Below are positions 43,618 through 58,108 of a stretch of 64,000 nucleotides of DNA, piece after piece. The notes under the pieces are model-generated. The model did not search any database and was not told where the DNA came from. It was given only the letters and a program-made list of their open reading frames with translations. Position 1 is the first letter of the stretch. The number at the start of each line of letters is the position of its first letter. The stretch is from DATHZQ01 sp965216945 (GTDB lineage Bacteria; Actinomycetota; Acidimicrobiia; Spongiisociales; UBA5794): assembly GCA_965216945.1 (NCBI GenBank), contig CBDCGU010000003.1:620001-684000 (forward strand). The letters run 5' to 3'. Position numbers and translations under genes: made by a program.

Positions 43618-44445
43618 CTACTCGCCGCCTGCGCCGTCGGGTTGCGCCGGAGCAATGAAGGAGAACGTACCGCCCTGGGCGTCGCCGACCACGGCGATGC
43701 GTCCCGCCGGCGTGTCGAACGCAGGGACGCTCACCGACCCGCCGAGCTCCTCCAGCTTGGCCACGGCCGCATCGGTGTCGTCGACGTTGAAATACACCAT
43801 CCAATGTGGCGGTATCTCGTCGGGCCAGTTCTCGTCCATCGGCATCACGCCACCGTTGTACTGGTCGTCTGCGTAGACGCCACCGCCGACCTTGCCCGCC
43901 ACCTTGATCAGCCAGTACTCGTTGTCGCCGCCGAAGGGTTCGAACTCCCAGCCAAAGACCGCCGTATAGAAGGCCTTGGCTCCGGCCACGTCTCGAGTCG
44001 CCAGTTCGTTCCACGTCATGGCGCCGTGGGTGTTGAAGACACCGGCGCCTTCGTGATCGCCCGCTTCCCACATCGACACCACCCCACCCGCCGGATCGGC
44101 GACGATGGCCATGCGACCCGCGGTGAACACGTCCATGACGGGAAGCACCACGCTGCCACCGCTGTCCGTCGCCCGCTCGACGGCGGCATCGACGTCGTCG
44201 ACGGTGACATACGAGCTCCACATCGGGGGGATCCCGCTCTCGGCCGTTCCGGGTGGCTGCGGACCCATACCGGCCACCGCCTCGCCGTCCTTCGAGAACA
44301 TGGTGTAGATGTAGTTGCCGTCGGGATCCTGCTGATCCTCGGCCTGCCAGCCGAACAGAGCCGCATAGAAGTCCTTGCCGGCCGCCGGATCGGGCAGCGA
44401 GATGTCCGTCCAAGAGAACAGACCGTGTGGATGGTTCCCAGCCAT
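43618..44445 (-). CDS. VOC/glyoxalase-superfamily protein, two domains
   Basis: 275 residues with two VOC modules: GLFSWTDISLPDPAAGKDFY (about 8-27) opens the first and MTWNELATRDVAGAKAFYTA the second (about 142-161). Each has the FYAALFGW / FYTAVFGWEF repeat. This tandem type occurs in hydroxylase- and bleomycin-resistance-like proteins of Streptomyces and mycobacteria, with unknown substrates. GAGGAGGA lies 7 nt before ATG 44445. It is 39 nt upstream of nucS on the same strand. Confidence 0.88.
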   Translation of the reverse strand: MAGNHPHGLFSWTDISLPDPAAGKDFYAALFGWQAEDQQDPDGNYIYTMFSKDGEAVAGMGPQPPGTAESGIPPMWSSYVTVDDVDAAVERATDSGGSVVLPVMDVFTAGRMAIVADPAGGVVSMWEAGDHEGAGVFNTHGAMTWNELATRDVAGAKAFYTAVFGWEFEPFGGDNEYWLIKVAGKVGGGVYADDQYNGGVMPMDENWPDEIPPHWMVYFNVDDTDAAVAKLEELGGSVSVPAFDTPAGRIAVVGDAQGGTFSFIAPAQPDGAGGE

Positions 44446-44574
44446 GGGGAAGTCCTCCTCAATCGGGGTGCGTACGCATGTACGGGGTACGGCTCAGAGG
44501 GTATCGACCGGGTGTGACAGATTCTGGACGCACGGCCGATTGCGACATGTCCGAGATCCGCGGCGAACGGGACG

Positions 44575-45087
44575 CTATTCGCCGCCGCGACGCACCGATG
44601 TGGCCCACCACGCGACCAGGATCGCGACGTTGATGGCAACGCCGATCGCCGAGTCCCACAAGGCGATGATCGTCAGCGCGAGGGAAAACACGGTGACGCC
44701 GACCACGAACCGCCACCATCCCTGCCATCCCACCCACTCGCCGGCTGCTGCTGTCACATATGCGACGGCCACCACTGCCCAGGCGATGCCGGCGATACGA
44801 AGCGCGGTCGGATCAGAGACCCGCCATGCGCCACCGAGGTAGTCCAGAGACTCGCCGTCGGCTGCGACCTGGAAGGCGCGAGACGTGCCTGCGAGGTGAG
44901 CGACGGCGTGGGCGAACAGGAACAGCGACACACCGGCCGACCAGGCAACCCCGGTCAGACGCGTTCCGCCATGGGGCCAGAACGTGGCGACGTCACCGTG
45001 CGCATCCACTGAGCGAGCATGCGGCCGGGACGCCTGGAGTCCAAGGGGGCGAAGGTCCCGGCCTGCGGGATCCGTCGCAGTGTCCAT
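44575..45087 (-). CDS. Hypothetical membrane protein
   Basis: 170 residues. The first ~40 are hydrophilic, then about four hydrophobic segments (about 43-66, 93-116, 121-141, 145-165). No family is recognised. The true start may be internal, since the N-terminal part is not conserved-looking and no clear SD precedes ATG 45087. Flanked by the VOC gene (129 nt) and another small membrane protein gene (99 nt), all leftward. Confidence 0.55.
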   Translation of the reverse strand: MDTATDPAGRDLRPLGLQASRPHARSVDAHGDVATFWPHGGTRLTGVAWSAGVSLFLFAHAVAHLAGTSRAFQVAADGESLDYLGGAWRVSDPTALRIAGIAWAVVAVAYVTAAAGEWVGWQGWWRFVVGVTVFSLALTIIALWDSAIGVAINVAILVAWWATSVRRGGE

Positions 45088-45186
45088 CGGCCCCGACCGG
45101 AGGCTGCGGGAACGCGATCGGCCGTCCAGTTCCGCCGGCGATATCGAGGGCGGGGCGTGCCACGAGAACCGACCGGCCGGGTACGG

Positions 45187-45585
45187 CTAGGAGGCAGGGT
45201 GCGTCGCGAGCCGCGGGCGCATCGCTGCGAACACTCGCTCCAGGCGGTCGGCGAACCGCTGCGCACGCTGGCGAAACCCCGGCGGCAGATCGGCGGCCAA
45301 GAACACCCACACGACCCAGCCCATGATCCAGATGCGGGCGAGCCCGGCGATCTCGGGACCCAGCAGCAGCGCCGCGATGACGAACATCCCGAGAACGAAA
45401 GGGAAGGCGCGGTGGAAACCGCGCTCGAGAAGACGGGGCCTGCGCAGCGAATGTCCCCGCCACATCAGCCCGGCGCCGACGACATCCGCGGCGAGGTCGG
45501 CCGATGCGGGAAACATGCGCGACGCGAGTATCAGGAACGATCCGGCCAAGATGTAGACAAGGCCTCGGTTGGACTGCGCGGGCAA
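45187..45585 (-). CDS. Hypothetical small membrane protein
   Basis: 132 residues from a TTG at 45585, which has GGAG 8 nt upstream. Two hydrophobic segments (about 8-40) and one or two more (about 60-100) precede a basic, helical C-terminus (GFRQRAQRFADRLERVFAAM). No family is recognised. It lies 67 nt downstream of sufB and may be transcribed with it. Confidence 0.6.
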   Translation of the reverse strand: MPAQSNRGLVYILAGSFLILASRMFPASADLAADVVGAGLMWRGHSLRRPRLLERGFHRAFPFVLGMFVIAALLLGPEIAGLARIWIMGWVVWVFLAADLPPGFRQRAQRFADRLERVFAAMRPRLATHPAS

Positions 45586-45652
45586 CGTATGAGCTCCTCC
45601 CCCTGACCGCCGTCCGGGCCCCCACCCGTGATGGCGAGCATACCAGGCAGAC

Positions 45653-47056
<1,404 letters not shown>

Positions 47057-47090
47057 GGAGCGCTCTCCTCTGGACGGAACGGGGAATTTG

Positions 47091-47137
47091 CACTATCGGG
47101 ATAGTGGGATTGTCCCACAGCGCAGCCCGCTACTCAA
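47091..47137 (-). promoter_or_regulatory. sufB promoter with palindromic operator
   Basis: On the minus strand TTGAGT (47137-47132) and GACAAT (47114-47109) are 17 bp apart, a good sigma70-type promoter. CACTATCCCGATAGTG (47106-47091), a perfect 6-4-6 palindrome, covers the expected start of transcription. A second small inverted repeat TGGGA-CAA-TCCCA (47117-47105) overlaps the -10. The placement suits a dimeric repressor, possibly an Rrf2- or ArsR-type Fe-S sensor such as SufR; no such regulator gene is in the window. Confidence 0.6.
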
Positions 47138-47179
47138 GATGGCGCGCTTCGCGCCCCAGTACGGGTTCGCCACTGCCCG

Positions 47180-47685
47180 TCAATACAGAAAGTCCCTGTT
47201 GGCGATGGTCTCGCCGGCCTTCCACGGGCGAGGATCGTCGCGGAAGTCGCACATCAGCTCGATCATGCCGAGGATGGCGAAGCCCTGGTCGTGATAGAAG
47301 TCGATCGCCTCGGCGTTGCGTGCCACGACTCGCACGCTCAGCGTGCCGTGGCCCTGCTCCTTGGCCACCGCCACGACATGCTGGACGAGCATCCGACCGA
47401 TTCCCTCGCCGCGTCGTGACGCAGCAACGATGACGGGCTCCACTTCGATGCCATCGTCCGGCGCCGGCATGAGCCCCACCAGGCCGACGACGGTCCCGGC
47501 GTCGTCGGCGACCCACAGGTGAGAAGCACCCACGGTGGCGAGATGGGCGTCGAACTTGAGACCGGGCTCCTCACCGCCGATGCCGGGAGAGTCGTAGAGA
47601 TCGCGATGCCACTGTGTGAGCTCGACCCACAGAGCCCGACACGCTTCGAGATCCTCCGGTTCATAGCCACGGATCGTGACCCCGG

Positions 47686-47689
<4 letters not shown>
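47180..47689 (-). CDS. GNAT family N-acetyltransferase
   Basis: 169 residues. VTIRGYEPEDLEACRALWVE starts the fold; EPVIVAASRRGEGIGRMLVQ is the acetyl-CoA-binding motif A (R-R-G-x-G-x-G variant R-G-E-G-I-G); NAEAIDFYHDQGF is motif B. The substrate is unknown. GTG 47689 overlaps the gltB stop by 4 nt (GTGA), so it is translated with glutamate synthase, but no functional link is known to me. Confidence 0.88.
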
Positions 47690-52110
<4,421 letters not shown>

Positions 52111-52276
52111 CGGTCGTGAGCTCCTCGTGTCCGCACCACCGCGAGTATGCGCATACCCCGATGGCTATACAGGAACGCGTGAGTGTATCCCGACAAGGAC
52201 CCCGGCCAAAAAAGCGCGGGGCCGGCAGGCTCGACGGAGAGTGCCGGCGGCAACCCACTCCGTCTACGCTCCGCCG
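52111..52276. promoter_or_regulatory. Divergent gltB/LLM intergenic region with 12-bp palindrome
   Basis: The 166-nt gap holds GTATGCGCATAC (52145-52156), a perfect palindrome, and TATACA (52166-52171), a -10-like hexamer for the rightward gene. No suitable -35 is visible at 17 bp. The palindrome lies 35 nt upstream of gltB and could be a shared operator. Confidence 0.4.
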
Positions 52277-53155
52277 GTGAGAATCGGAGCCCTGCTCATG
52301 CCGACCGACCCGTGGCCGGCAACACTGCATACGGCCCGTCGTCTCGAGGCACTCGGCTACCACCATCTCTGGGTCTACGACCATCTCACATGGCAGCGGT
52401 ACCGGGATCGCCCCTGGCATGCGACCTATCCGTGGCTCACGGGCATCGCCGCCCGGACGGAACGGATCCGGCTCGGCACGATGGTCGCCAACCCCAACAT
52501 CCGTCATCCGCTTCTCCTGGCGACAGATGCGATGACGATCGATCACATCTCCGGAGGACGGCTGATCCTCGGCGTGGGGGCCGGGGGCACGGGATTCGAT
52601 GCGACCGTTCTCGGCCAACGACGGTTGAGTCGTGGCGAACGCATCGAACGGTTGGGTGAGTACCTGGGCGTGCTCGACGGGCTCCTCCGCGGTGAGTTGC
52701 ACGACCACCGGGGTGCCTATTACGAGATCGTGGAGGCCCGCATGCTGCCCGGATGCGTTCAGGAGCCCCGTGTTCCCATCGCCGTGGCGGGCGGAGGGCG
52801 CAGATCCATCCGCCTCGCCGCCGAGTTCGGCGATGCGTGGATCACGTACGGCGACTCCGTCGACCGAGACCTGTCCGAGGCGACAACCGATCGCATCGTC
52901 GTCGATCAGATGCGTGAGCTGGAAGAGCAGTGTGTGCGCATCGGCCGCGATGCGAGCTCTGTCGATCGGATCTACTTGATCGGCAACACCGAAGCGCAAC
53001 CCCTCGCGAGCCTCGGGGCTTTCACCGATTTCCTCGGCAGGTATTCCGAGGCCGGCTTCACAGACCTCGTCTTCCACCACCCGCGTCGGGACGATCCCGT
53101 GTGGCGCGGGACCGAGGAGATCGTGGAGGAGATCGCCGAGGCCCACCTCAGCTGA
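52277..53155 (+). CDS. LLM class (luciferase-like) oxidoreductase, probably F420-dependent
   Basis: 292 residues of the luciferase-like TIM barrel. Markers: ALGYHHLWVYDHLTW (about 24-38), TERIRLGTMVANPNIRHP, DHISGGRLILGVGAGG and PIAVAGGGRRSIRLAAEFGDAW. In Actinobacteria such proteins commonly use F420, although FMN is possible. The reaction is unknown. GTG 52277 is preferred because conserved sequence starts there (VRIGALLMP) and the frame upstream is non-conserved. It is divergent from gltB and 37 nt before a Rossmann-type gene. Confidence 0.87.
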   Translation: MRIGALLMPTDPWPATLHTARRLEALGYHHLWVYDHLTWQRYRDRPWHATYPWLTGIAARTERIRLGTMVANPNIRHPLLLATDAMTIDHISGGRLILGVGAGGTGFDATVLGQRRLSRGERIERLGEYLGVLDGLLRGELHDHRGAYYEIVEARMLPGCVQEPRVPIAVAGGGRRSIRLAAEFGDAWITYGDSVDRDLSEATTDRIVVDQMRELEEQCVRIGRDASSVDRIYLIGNTEAQPLASLGAFTDFLGRYSEAGFTDLVFHHPRRDDPVWRGTEEIVEEIAEAHLS

Positions 53156-53192
53156 CTCGGCGGAGCACTACCAGCTCGGTACGATCCGGTCC

Positions 53193-53657
53193 ATGCCTGT
53201 GATCGTCGTGGGAGCCGACACGCCACTGGGGGGCGCCAGCATCGATGCGCTGCTCCCCGGTGTGGCTGAGCTCCGGGCGTTCATCACCGACCCGGACCTC
53301 ATCGGACCGCTGAGGGCACGCGGCGTCAAGGTGGCAATCGGTGACATCTCCGACGGTTCGCACGTCGGCGGAGCCGCTCTGAACGCCTTCTGCGCCGTGT
53401 TGATCGCCGAGGCCGCCCACGACGACCGGGAACGGTCGTTCGCACCGACGCCACGCGCCGTGGTTGAGGCATGGGCCGAAGGATTGCGGGACGCCGGCGT
53501 CACGCGCGCGATCTGGGTGGACGACGGCACCATCGAGGGAGCCGAGGAGACCCTCCGCCCCACCGTCCGCGAGTTCGTCGTGGTCGACGCCACGACGCTG
53601 CACCCCGGCGAAGCAGGCGCGGCGGTCGCCGGGCTGGAGGCCCGGCGCACGGTGTGA
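53193..53657 (+). CDS. Small Rossmann-like protein, unknown function
   Basis: 154 residues. MPVIVVGADTPLGGASIDAL is the beta-alpha start of a NAD(P)-binding fold (G-A-D-T-P-L-G in place of GxxGxxG). RGVKVAIGDISDGSHVGGAA and VTRAIWVDDGTIEG resemble later strands of NmrA/SDR-like proteins, but the protein is about half the size. It could be a stand-alone nucleotide-binding module or a reduced SDR. Follows the LLM gene by 37 nt, probably co-transcribed. Confidence 0.65.
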   Translation: MPVIVVGADTPLGGASIDALLPGVAELRAFITDPDLIGPLRARGVKVAIGDISDGSHVGGAALNAFCAVLIAEAAHDDRERSFAPTPRAVVEAWAEGLRDAGVTRAIWVDDGTIEGAEETLRPTVREFVVVDATTLHPGEAGAAVAGLEARRTV

Positions 53658-53871
53658 GCGTCGGATGGCCCACCTCGAGACCGGGCAGCCCGGTCGTGAG
53701 CCGAGGTCACCGCAATGCACCGCTGCGCCAACATCGGCGTCTAGGTTCTCAGCGGAGAACCGTGCCGATCAGGGTTGACACCGCCACGGCGCAGCGGCAG
53801 AGCGCCACCGACCGCAGCCGGCGGGACGACCGAGCCTGTGCCCGCGGGCGCACGGCCGAAAGGGGACCAGG

Positions 53872-55464
53872 ATGAGACACCGGCCGATCGCTGTGGTGGC
53901 GACCGTCCTTGCGTTGCTTGCCGCGGCGTGTGGAGGCACCGACGAGGGCGGAGACCAGTCGACGACCACGGCGGCAGACGTCACGTCCACCGCGGCGGGC
54001 GAGACCACCACGACCGTCTCGGCCGCCACCGGTATGGAGAACCTGCGGTCGTCGACGATTCGCATCGTTGCGAGCGGCACATTCGTCGATCCGCAGGCCG
54101 GCGAGCAAGCCAATGTCGCCGGTTCCGGATCGGGCTTCCTCATCGACGAGACCGGTGTCGCTGTGACCAACAACCACGTGGTCACCGGCGCCGCGTTCCT
54201 CGACGTCTACCTCGATGGCAGGGACGATCCGGTCAACGCACGGGTCTTGGGCGTCTCGGAGTGCAACGACCTCGCCGTGATCGACCTCGAGGGTGACGGA
54301 TACACCTATCTCAACTGGTATGAGGGCGAGATCAACGCCGGGCTCGACATCTTTGCCGCAGGGTTTCCACTCGGCACCGAGGAGTACACGCTGCTCGACG
54401 GCATCGTCTCCAAGGAGAACTTCACAGGGGAGACATCCTGGGCCTCGATCGACGCCGTGATCGAACACAGCGCCGACACGCTTCCCGGCAACTCGGGCGG
54501 ACCCATCGTCACGACGGACGGCGAGGTCGTCGCCGTCAACTTTGCGGGCAACGACGATGCTCAATCCTTCGCCATCGGCCGTGAGATCGCCCGCCCGGCC
54601 ATCGAGGTGCTGGCCTCCGGTGAGGATCTCGACACGATCGGCATCAATGGCGAGGCGTTCGTCTCCGACGACTTCAGTGGGATCTGGGTGTACTCCGTGG
54701 AATCCGGCTCGCCCGCCGACAGGGTCGGCATCGAGGCCGGCGACATCATCACGCGAATGGAGGGTCTGGTACTCGCCACGAACGGCACGATGGAGGATTA
54801 CTGCGACATCCTGCGCAGCCACGGACCCGACGACGTGCTCTCGGTCGAGGTCTACAGGCCGGCGGCCGACGTCGTGCTGGAAGGCCGCCTCAACGACGAC
54901 GCAGGCGGCTTGGTCGAAGTCTTCTCCTTCGCCACCGAGGTCGACGGCGTCGTTACGGAGGATCCGCCCGACACCAGCGGCCCGAGCTACACGGAATACG
55001 TCGAGATCACCGACGAGAGCTCCAGCGTGTTCGTTTCGGTCCCGGCCGAGTGGTCCGACACGCTCGGCGTGCCGTGGGAGTTCAACGGCGAGCTCGTCGG
55101 GCCCGCCCTCGGCGCTGCACCGGATTATGCGGCGTGGCAGAGCGGGTGGGGTACTCCCGGCGTGTTCATCTCGGCGAGCCGCGAGCTCGGAGGGTCGGTC
55201 GAGGACATGCTCGAGTTCAACGACTTCTCCAGCGCATGTACCTACGTCGACCGCATCGACTACGACGACGGCTTCTACACCGGCCTGATGGACCTGTGGG
55301 AGACGTGTGGCGACGAAGGCAGCACCTTCCTCGTGATCGCGGCGACGCCTCCGGAGGAGGACTACCTGACGCTGGTACAGCTCGTGATCGTCAGCGACGC
55401 CGACTGGGACGCCGCGGACGAGATCGTGCGCACCTTCAACGTCATCGACCCGCAGGCGCCCTGA
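53872..55464 (+). CDS. Secreted trypsin-like serine protease lipoprotein with PDZ domain
   Basis: 530 residues. A signal peptide ends in a lipobox LLAAAC (Cys20), followed by a Thr-rich linker (about 25-55). The catalytic triad of an HtrA/DegP-type protease is complete: His102 in VTNNHVV, Asp133 in ECNDLAVID and Ser208 in LPGNSGGP. A PDZ-like domain follows (about 245-330: VESGSPADRVGIEAGDIITR). The C-terminal ~150 residues (from EYVEITDESSSVFVSVP to RTFNVID) are an extra beta-rich domain of the kind seen in actinobacterial lipoproteins. Likely role: cell-envelope protein quality control. GGGGACCAGG lies just before ATG 53872. Confidence 0.92.
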   Translation: MRHRPIAVVATVLALLAAACGGTDEGGDQSTTTAADVTSTAAGETTTTVSAATGMENLRSSTIRIVASGTFVDPQAGEQANVAGSGSGFLIDETGVAVTNNHVVTGAAFLDVYLDGRDDPVNARVLGVSECNDLAVIDLEGDGYTYLNWYEGEINAGLDIFAAGFPLGTEEYTLLDGIVSKENFTGETSWASIDAVIEHSADTLPGNSGGPIVTTDGEVVAVNFAGNDDAQSFAIGREIARPAIEVLASGEDLDTIGINGEAFVSDDFSGIWVYSVESGSPADRVGIEAGDIITRMEGLVLATNGTMEDYCDILRSHGPDDVLSVEVYRPAADVVLEGRLNDDAGGLVEVFSFATEVDGVVTEDPPDTSGPSYTEYVEITDESSSVFVSVPAEWSDTLGVPWEFNGELVGPALGAAPDYAAWQSGWGTPGVFISASRELGGSVEDMLEFNDFSSACTYVDRIDYDDGFYTGLMDLWETCGDEGSTFLVIAATPPEEDYLTLVQLVIVSDADWDAADEIVRTFNVIDPQAP

Positions 55465-55483
55465 GCCGCACCCTCTCCCCGGA

Positions 55484-55882
55484 TGCGGTGCCGGCATCGA
55501 CGTTCCCGGCGGTGCCCAGCCGTTCTCCGCCGAGGACGGCGCCGGCGAGGTTGCGGCCCGCGTGTCGACCTTCGATCTCTCCGATGCGGCGGTGCTCACC
55601 GTTGGACGACTGGGCGATGGCGACGATGCCGATCTTCGAGGAGATGGGCATGACGGAGCAGCGCCCCCCACACCAACAACGGTGGCAGGACTGCCTGCGG
55701 TGACGGCCACGGTGGCCGACGTGGAGCTCGGTTTCGTCCTCGAGGTGACACTGCTCGTGGAAGGGACGACGGGCTACTCGTTGTTGTTCGCCTACGTCGC
55801 GGAGGCCACGCCGGGCGACGTGCCGCAGCAATTCGTCGATTCGTTCGAGCTCATCGAGGTGGTTGCGACCACCGACGGTTGA
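55484..55882 (+). pseudogene. Degraded remnant resembling the protease's C-terminal domain
   Basis: Downstream of the protease, in a frame shifted by one, an open stretch ends at TGA 55880-55882. Its last ~65 residues look like real protein: AGLPAVTATVADVELGFVLE, GTTGYSLLFAYVAEATPG and QQFVDSFELIEV. The close parallels the protease's own end (DEIVRTFNVIDP), so it may be the tail of a second copy of that domain. There is no start with a signal peptide or SD (only GTG 55562), and the middle (about 55610-55670) reads like shifted sequence. It may be a decayed gene or domain. Confidence 0.4.
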
Positions 55883-55884
55883 GG

Positions 55885-57105
55885 TCAGAACACCTCGGGA
55901 CACCATGGCGGGACGACGGTGCGGAAGATCCGATCCAGACGTCGCACGTCTGCCTCGGCCCCCTCGATCCGCCCGGCTCGCCACAGGTTGTGGGCGCTGC
56001 GCCCTCCCATGTACAGCGCTCCCAGCACCTCGATGTCGAGCGCGATCGCAGCCTCGCTCGATGTCGTCCGGCAGGCTCCGGCGCCGGCGTCGACGGTGAG
56101 CTCGAACCTGCCGCCCGTGTACTCGCCCTGCGCATCGCGCACATCCAGCACGAGCCCGCCGTCGGACTCGTACGAGCGGGCCTCCAGCGCCGCCTTCACG
56201 TCCATGATGCGGAGCCAGAGCGTGTCGATGATCTTGCGCCGGATCTGGCGTTGGTCGCTGGCCTCCCACACCATCGGCTCGTCGATCGGGGCATTCCACC
56301 AGTTCACATTGGGAAACAAGTCGACGTTGGTGAGGAATGACCAAAGCGCACGTCGTGCGTCTTCGTCTTCAGCAAACACCTCGATCACGTTGATGCTGCC
56401 GTCGGGCACGAAGTCGTCCCACTTCTCCTTCTGGCGGTACATCACGTACCCGACGGGTACGCCTTGGCGCCTGGCCACGGCGTACCGGCGGGCGGAGGCG
56501 CCCTCCCTGTAGTGCTCCGGGTCGTAGAACCTCCGATGCTCCCACCACGCATCGGAGCGGGAGAGACTGCCGGCGCGACAGGTTCGCAGCACCGCATAGA
56601 GGCCCGGGATGATCGTCTTCGCTTCGTCGCCCTCGACCATGTCGACTCTGACCTCCGCCGGTCCTGGAGGTAGCGCCACCTTGCGGGCGTCGATGTCGAT
56701 GCTGTGCCTGTCGGCGCACACGCCGAAGCCGAAGCGGCCGTAGATGGCGGTCTCCGACGCCCACAACCCGGCCAGTGGGTCTCCACGCTCGGCGACGGTG
56801 TCGAGGTGACGCTGCATCATCTTGCGCAGGATGCCCATTCGCCTGTGGGTCGGGCGAACGGTGACCACGGTGGTCCCGGCCATCGGCACCTGCGCTCCCC
56901 CGGGCACCGTGACGTCGAAGTCGAACTCACCGAGGGTCCCGACGATCACCCCGTCGTCGAATGCAGCCACCGTACGGTGCAAGGGCAACGTCTCATAGAA
57001 CCGGTCGTGGTCGGCCTCCCGCGAGTCGCCGCCGAAGCCCCTGGCGATCGCTGACCGGAAGGCCTGGGTCTCATGCGGTTTGACGGGCCGAATCTCGATG
57101 TTCAT
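55885..57105 (-). CDS. Eis-like GNAT acetyltransferase
   Basis: 406 residues with the Eis layout: N-terminal GNAT, central GNAT-like and C-terminal sterol-carrier-like domain. VTVRPTHRRMGILRKMMQRH (about 81-100) is motif A of the active GNAT; ASETAIYGRFGFGV is conserved in Eis proteins; the last part has LDIEVLGALYMGGRSAHNL, the usual C-terminal SCP segment; and the free C-terminus ends in Phe (CPEVF), matching the family's catalytic carboxylate end. Eis enzymes acetylate aminoglycosides and protein lysines. The gene converges with the protease-remnant region. Confidence 0.92.
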   Translation of the reverse strand: MNIEIRPVKPHETQAFRSAIARGFGGDSREADHDRFYETLPLHRTVAAFDDGVIVGTLGEFDFDVTVPGGAQVPMAGTTVVTVRPTHRRMGILRKMMQRHLDTVAERGDPLAGLWASETAIYGRFGFGVCADRHSIDIDARKVALPPGPAEVRVDMVEGDEAKTIIPGLYAVLRTCRAGSLSRSDAWWEHRRFYDPEHYREGASARRYAVARRQGVPVGYVMYRQKEKWDDFVPDGSINVIEVFAEDEDARRALWSFLTNVDLFPNVNWWNAPIDEPMVWEASDQRQIRRKIIDTLWLRIMDVKAALEARSYESDGGLVLDVRDAQGEYTGGRFELTVDAGAGACRTTSSEAAIALDIEVLGALYMGGRSAHNLWRAGRIEGAEADVRRLDRIFRTVVPPWCPEVF

Positions 57106-57319
57106 CCGACCAAGCTACCCGTATCCACACCTCGCTGAGCAACAACCGGCCGGCACCGCCGAGACGTCGCCCGAAAAGCGTGAGGGTCGACGTGTCCCAG
57201 GCGACGAAGCGGTTCCTCCCGGATCCCACCCCCGCCGTGATCGAGACGGGGAATTCACGCCCCTGGACCCGCGAGGCCTTAGGTTGGGGGTTTCACCTGC
57301 AGTCTCGAGAGGGAGCGCC

Positions 57320-58108
57320 GTGAACGACGTTCGCATCGCCGTTCAGATCCAGCCTCAGCACGCCGATTACTCGGACATCCGCCGCGCCGTCATGCAGGCC
57401 GAGGACATGGGCGTCGACATCGTCTACAACTGGGACCACTTCTATCCACTGTCGGGCGAGCCCGATGGCAAACACTTCGAGTGCTGGACGATGCTCGCCG
57501 CCTGGGCCGAACAGACGGAACGGGTCGAGTTCGGGGCGCTGGTGACCTGCAACTCCTACCGCAATCCGCAACTGCTCGCCGACATGGCCCGGACGGTCGA
57601 CCACATCTCTGCCGGGCGGCTGATCCTCGGGATCGGCTCCGGATGGTTCGAGCGGGACTACGAAGAGTACGGCTACGACTTCGGACCCAGCCCTGGATGG
57701 AGGCTCGACAACCTCGCCGCGGCGCTGCCTCAGATCGTCGACCGTTGGGACAAGCTCAATCCGGCACCGACTCGCGACATCCCGATTCTCATCGGAGGCG
57801 GAGGGCGCAAGAAGACGCTCAAGATGGCGGCGCAGTACGCATCCATCTGGCACCACTTCGGCTCGCCGGCGGACATGAAGGAGAAGTCCAACGTCCTCGA
57901 CGGCTGGTGTGACGAGGTCGGAAGGGATCCTGCGGAGATCGAACGTGCCGTCGGCCTCGACTGGAGGAGCGTCGACGACGTCGTCGCGGTCGCAGAGACC
58001 TACTACGCGGCCGGTATGCGGCAATTCACGCTGAGCATCGGCGGGCCGGACTACGACCTGACGGTCGCAAAGCCACTGCTGGCATGGCGCGACAGCCGCC
58101 GATCGTGA
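57320..58108 (+). CDS. LLM class (luciferase-like) oxidoreductase, probably F420-dependent
   Basis: 262 residues. MGVDIVYNWDHFYPL, ARTVDHISAGRLILGIGSGW, ERDYEEYGYDFGP and IPILIGGGGRKKTLKMAAQY mark the TIGR-type F420 LLM subfamily. GTG 57320 has GAGAGGGAG 5 nt upstream. It overlaps the following PLP-enzyme gene by 25 nt. The reaction is unknown; the other LLM gene here (52277-53155) is only a distant relative. Confidence 0.88.
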   Translation: MNDVRIAVQIQPQHADYSDIRRAVMQAEDMGVDIVYNWDHFYPLSGEPDGKHFECWTMLAAWAEQTERVEFGALVTCNSYRNPQLLADMARTVDHISAGRLILGIGSGWFERDYEEYGYDFGPSPGWRLDNLAAALPQIVDRWDKLNPAPTRDIPILIGGGGRKKTLKMAAQYASIWHHFGSPADMKEKSNVLDGWCDEVGRDPAEIERAVGLDWRSVDDVVAVAETYYAAGMRQFTLSIGGPDYDLTVAKPLLAWRDSRRS

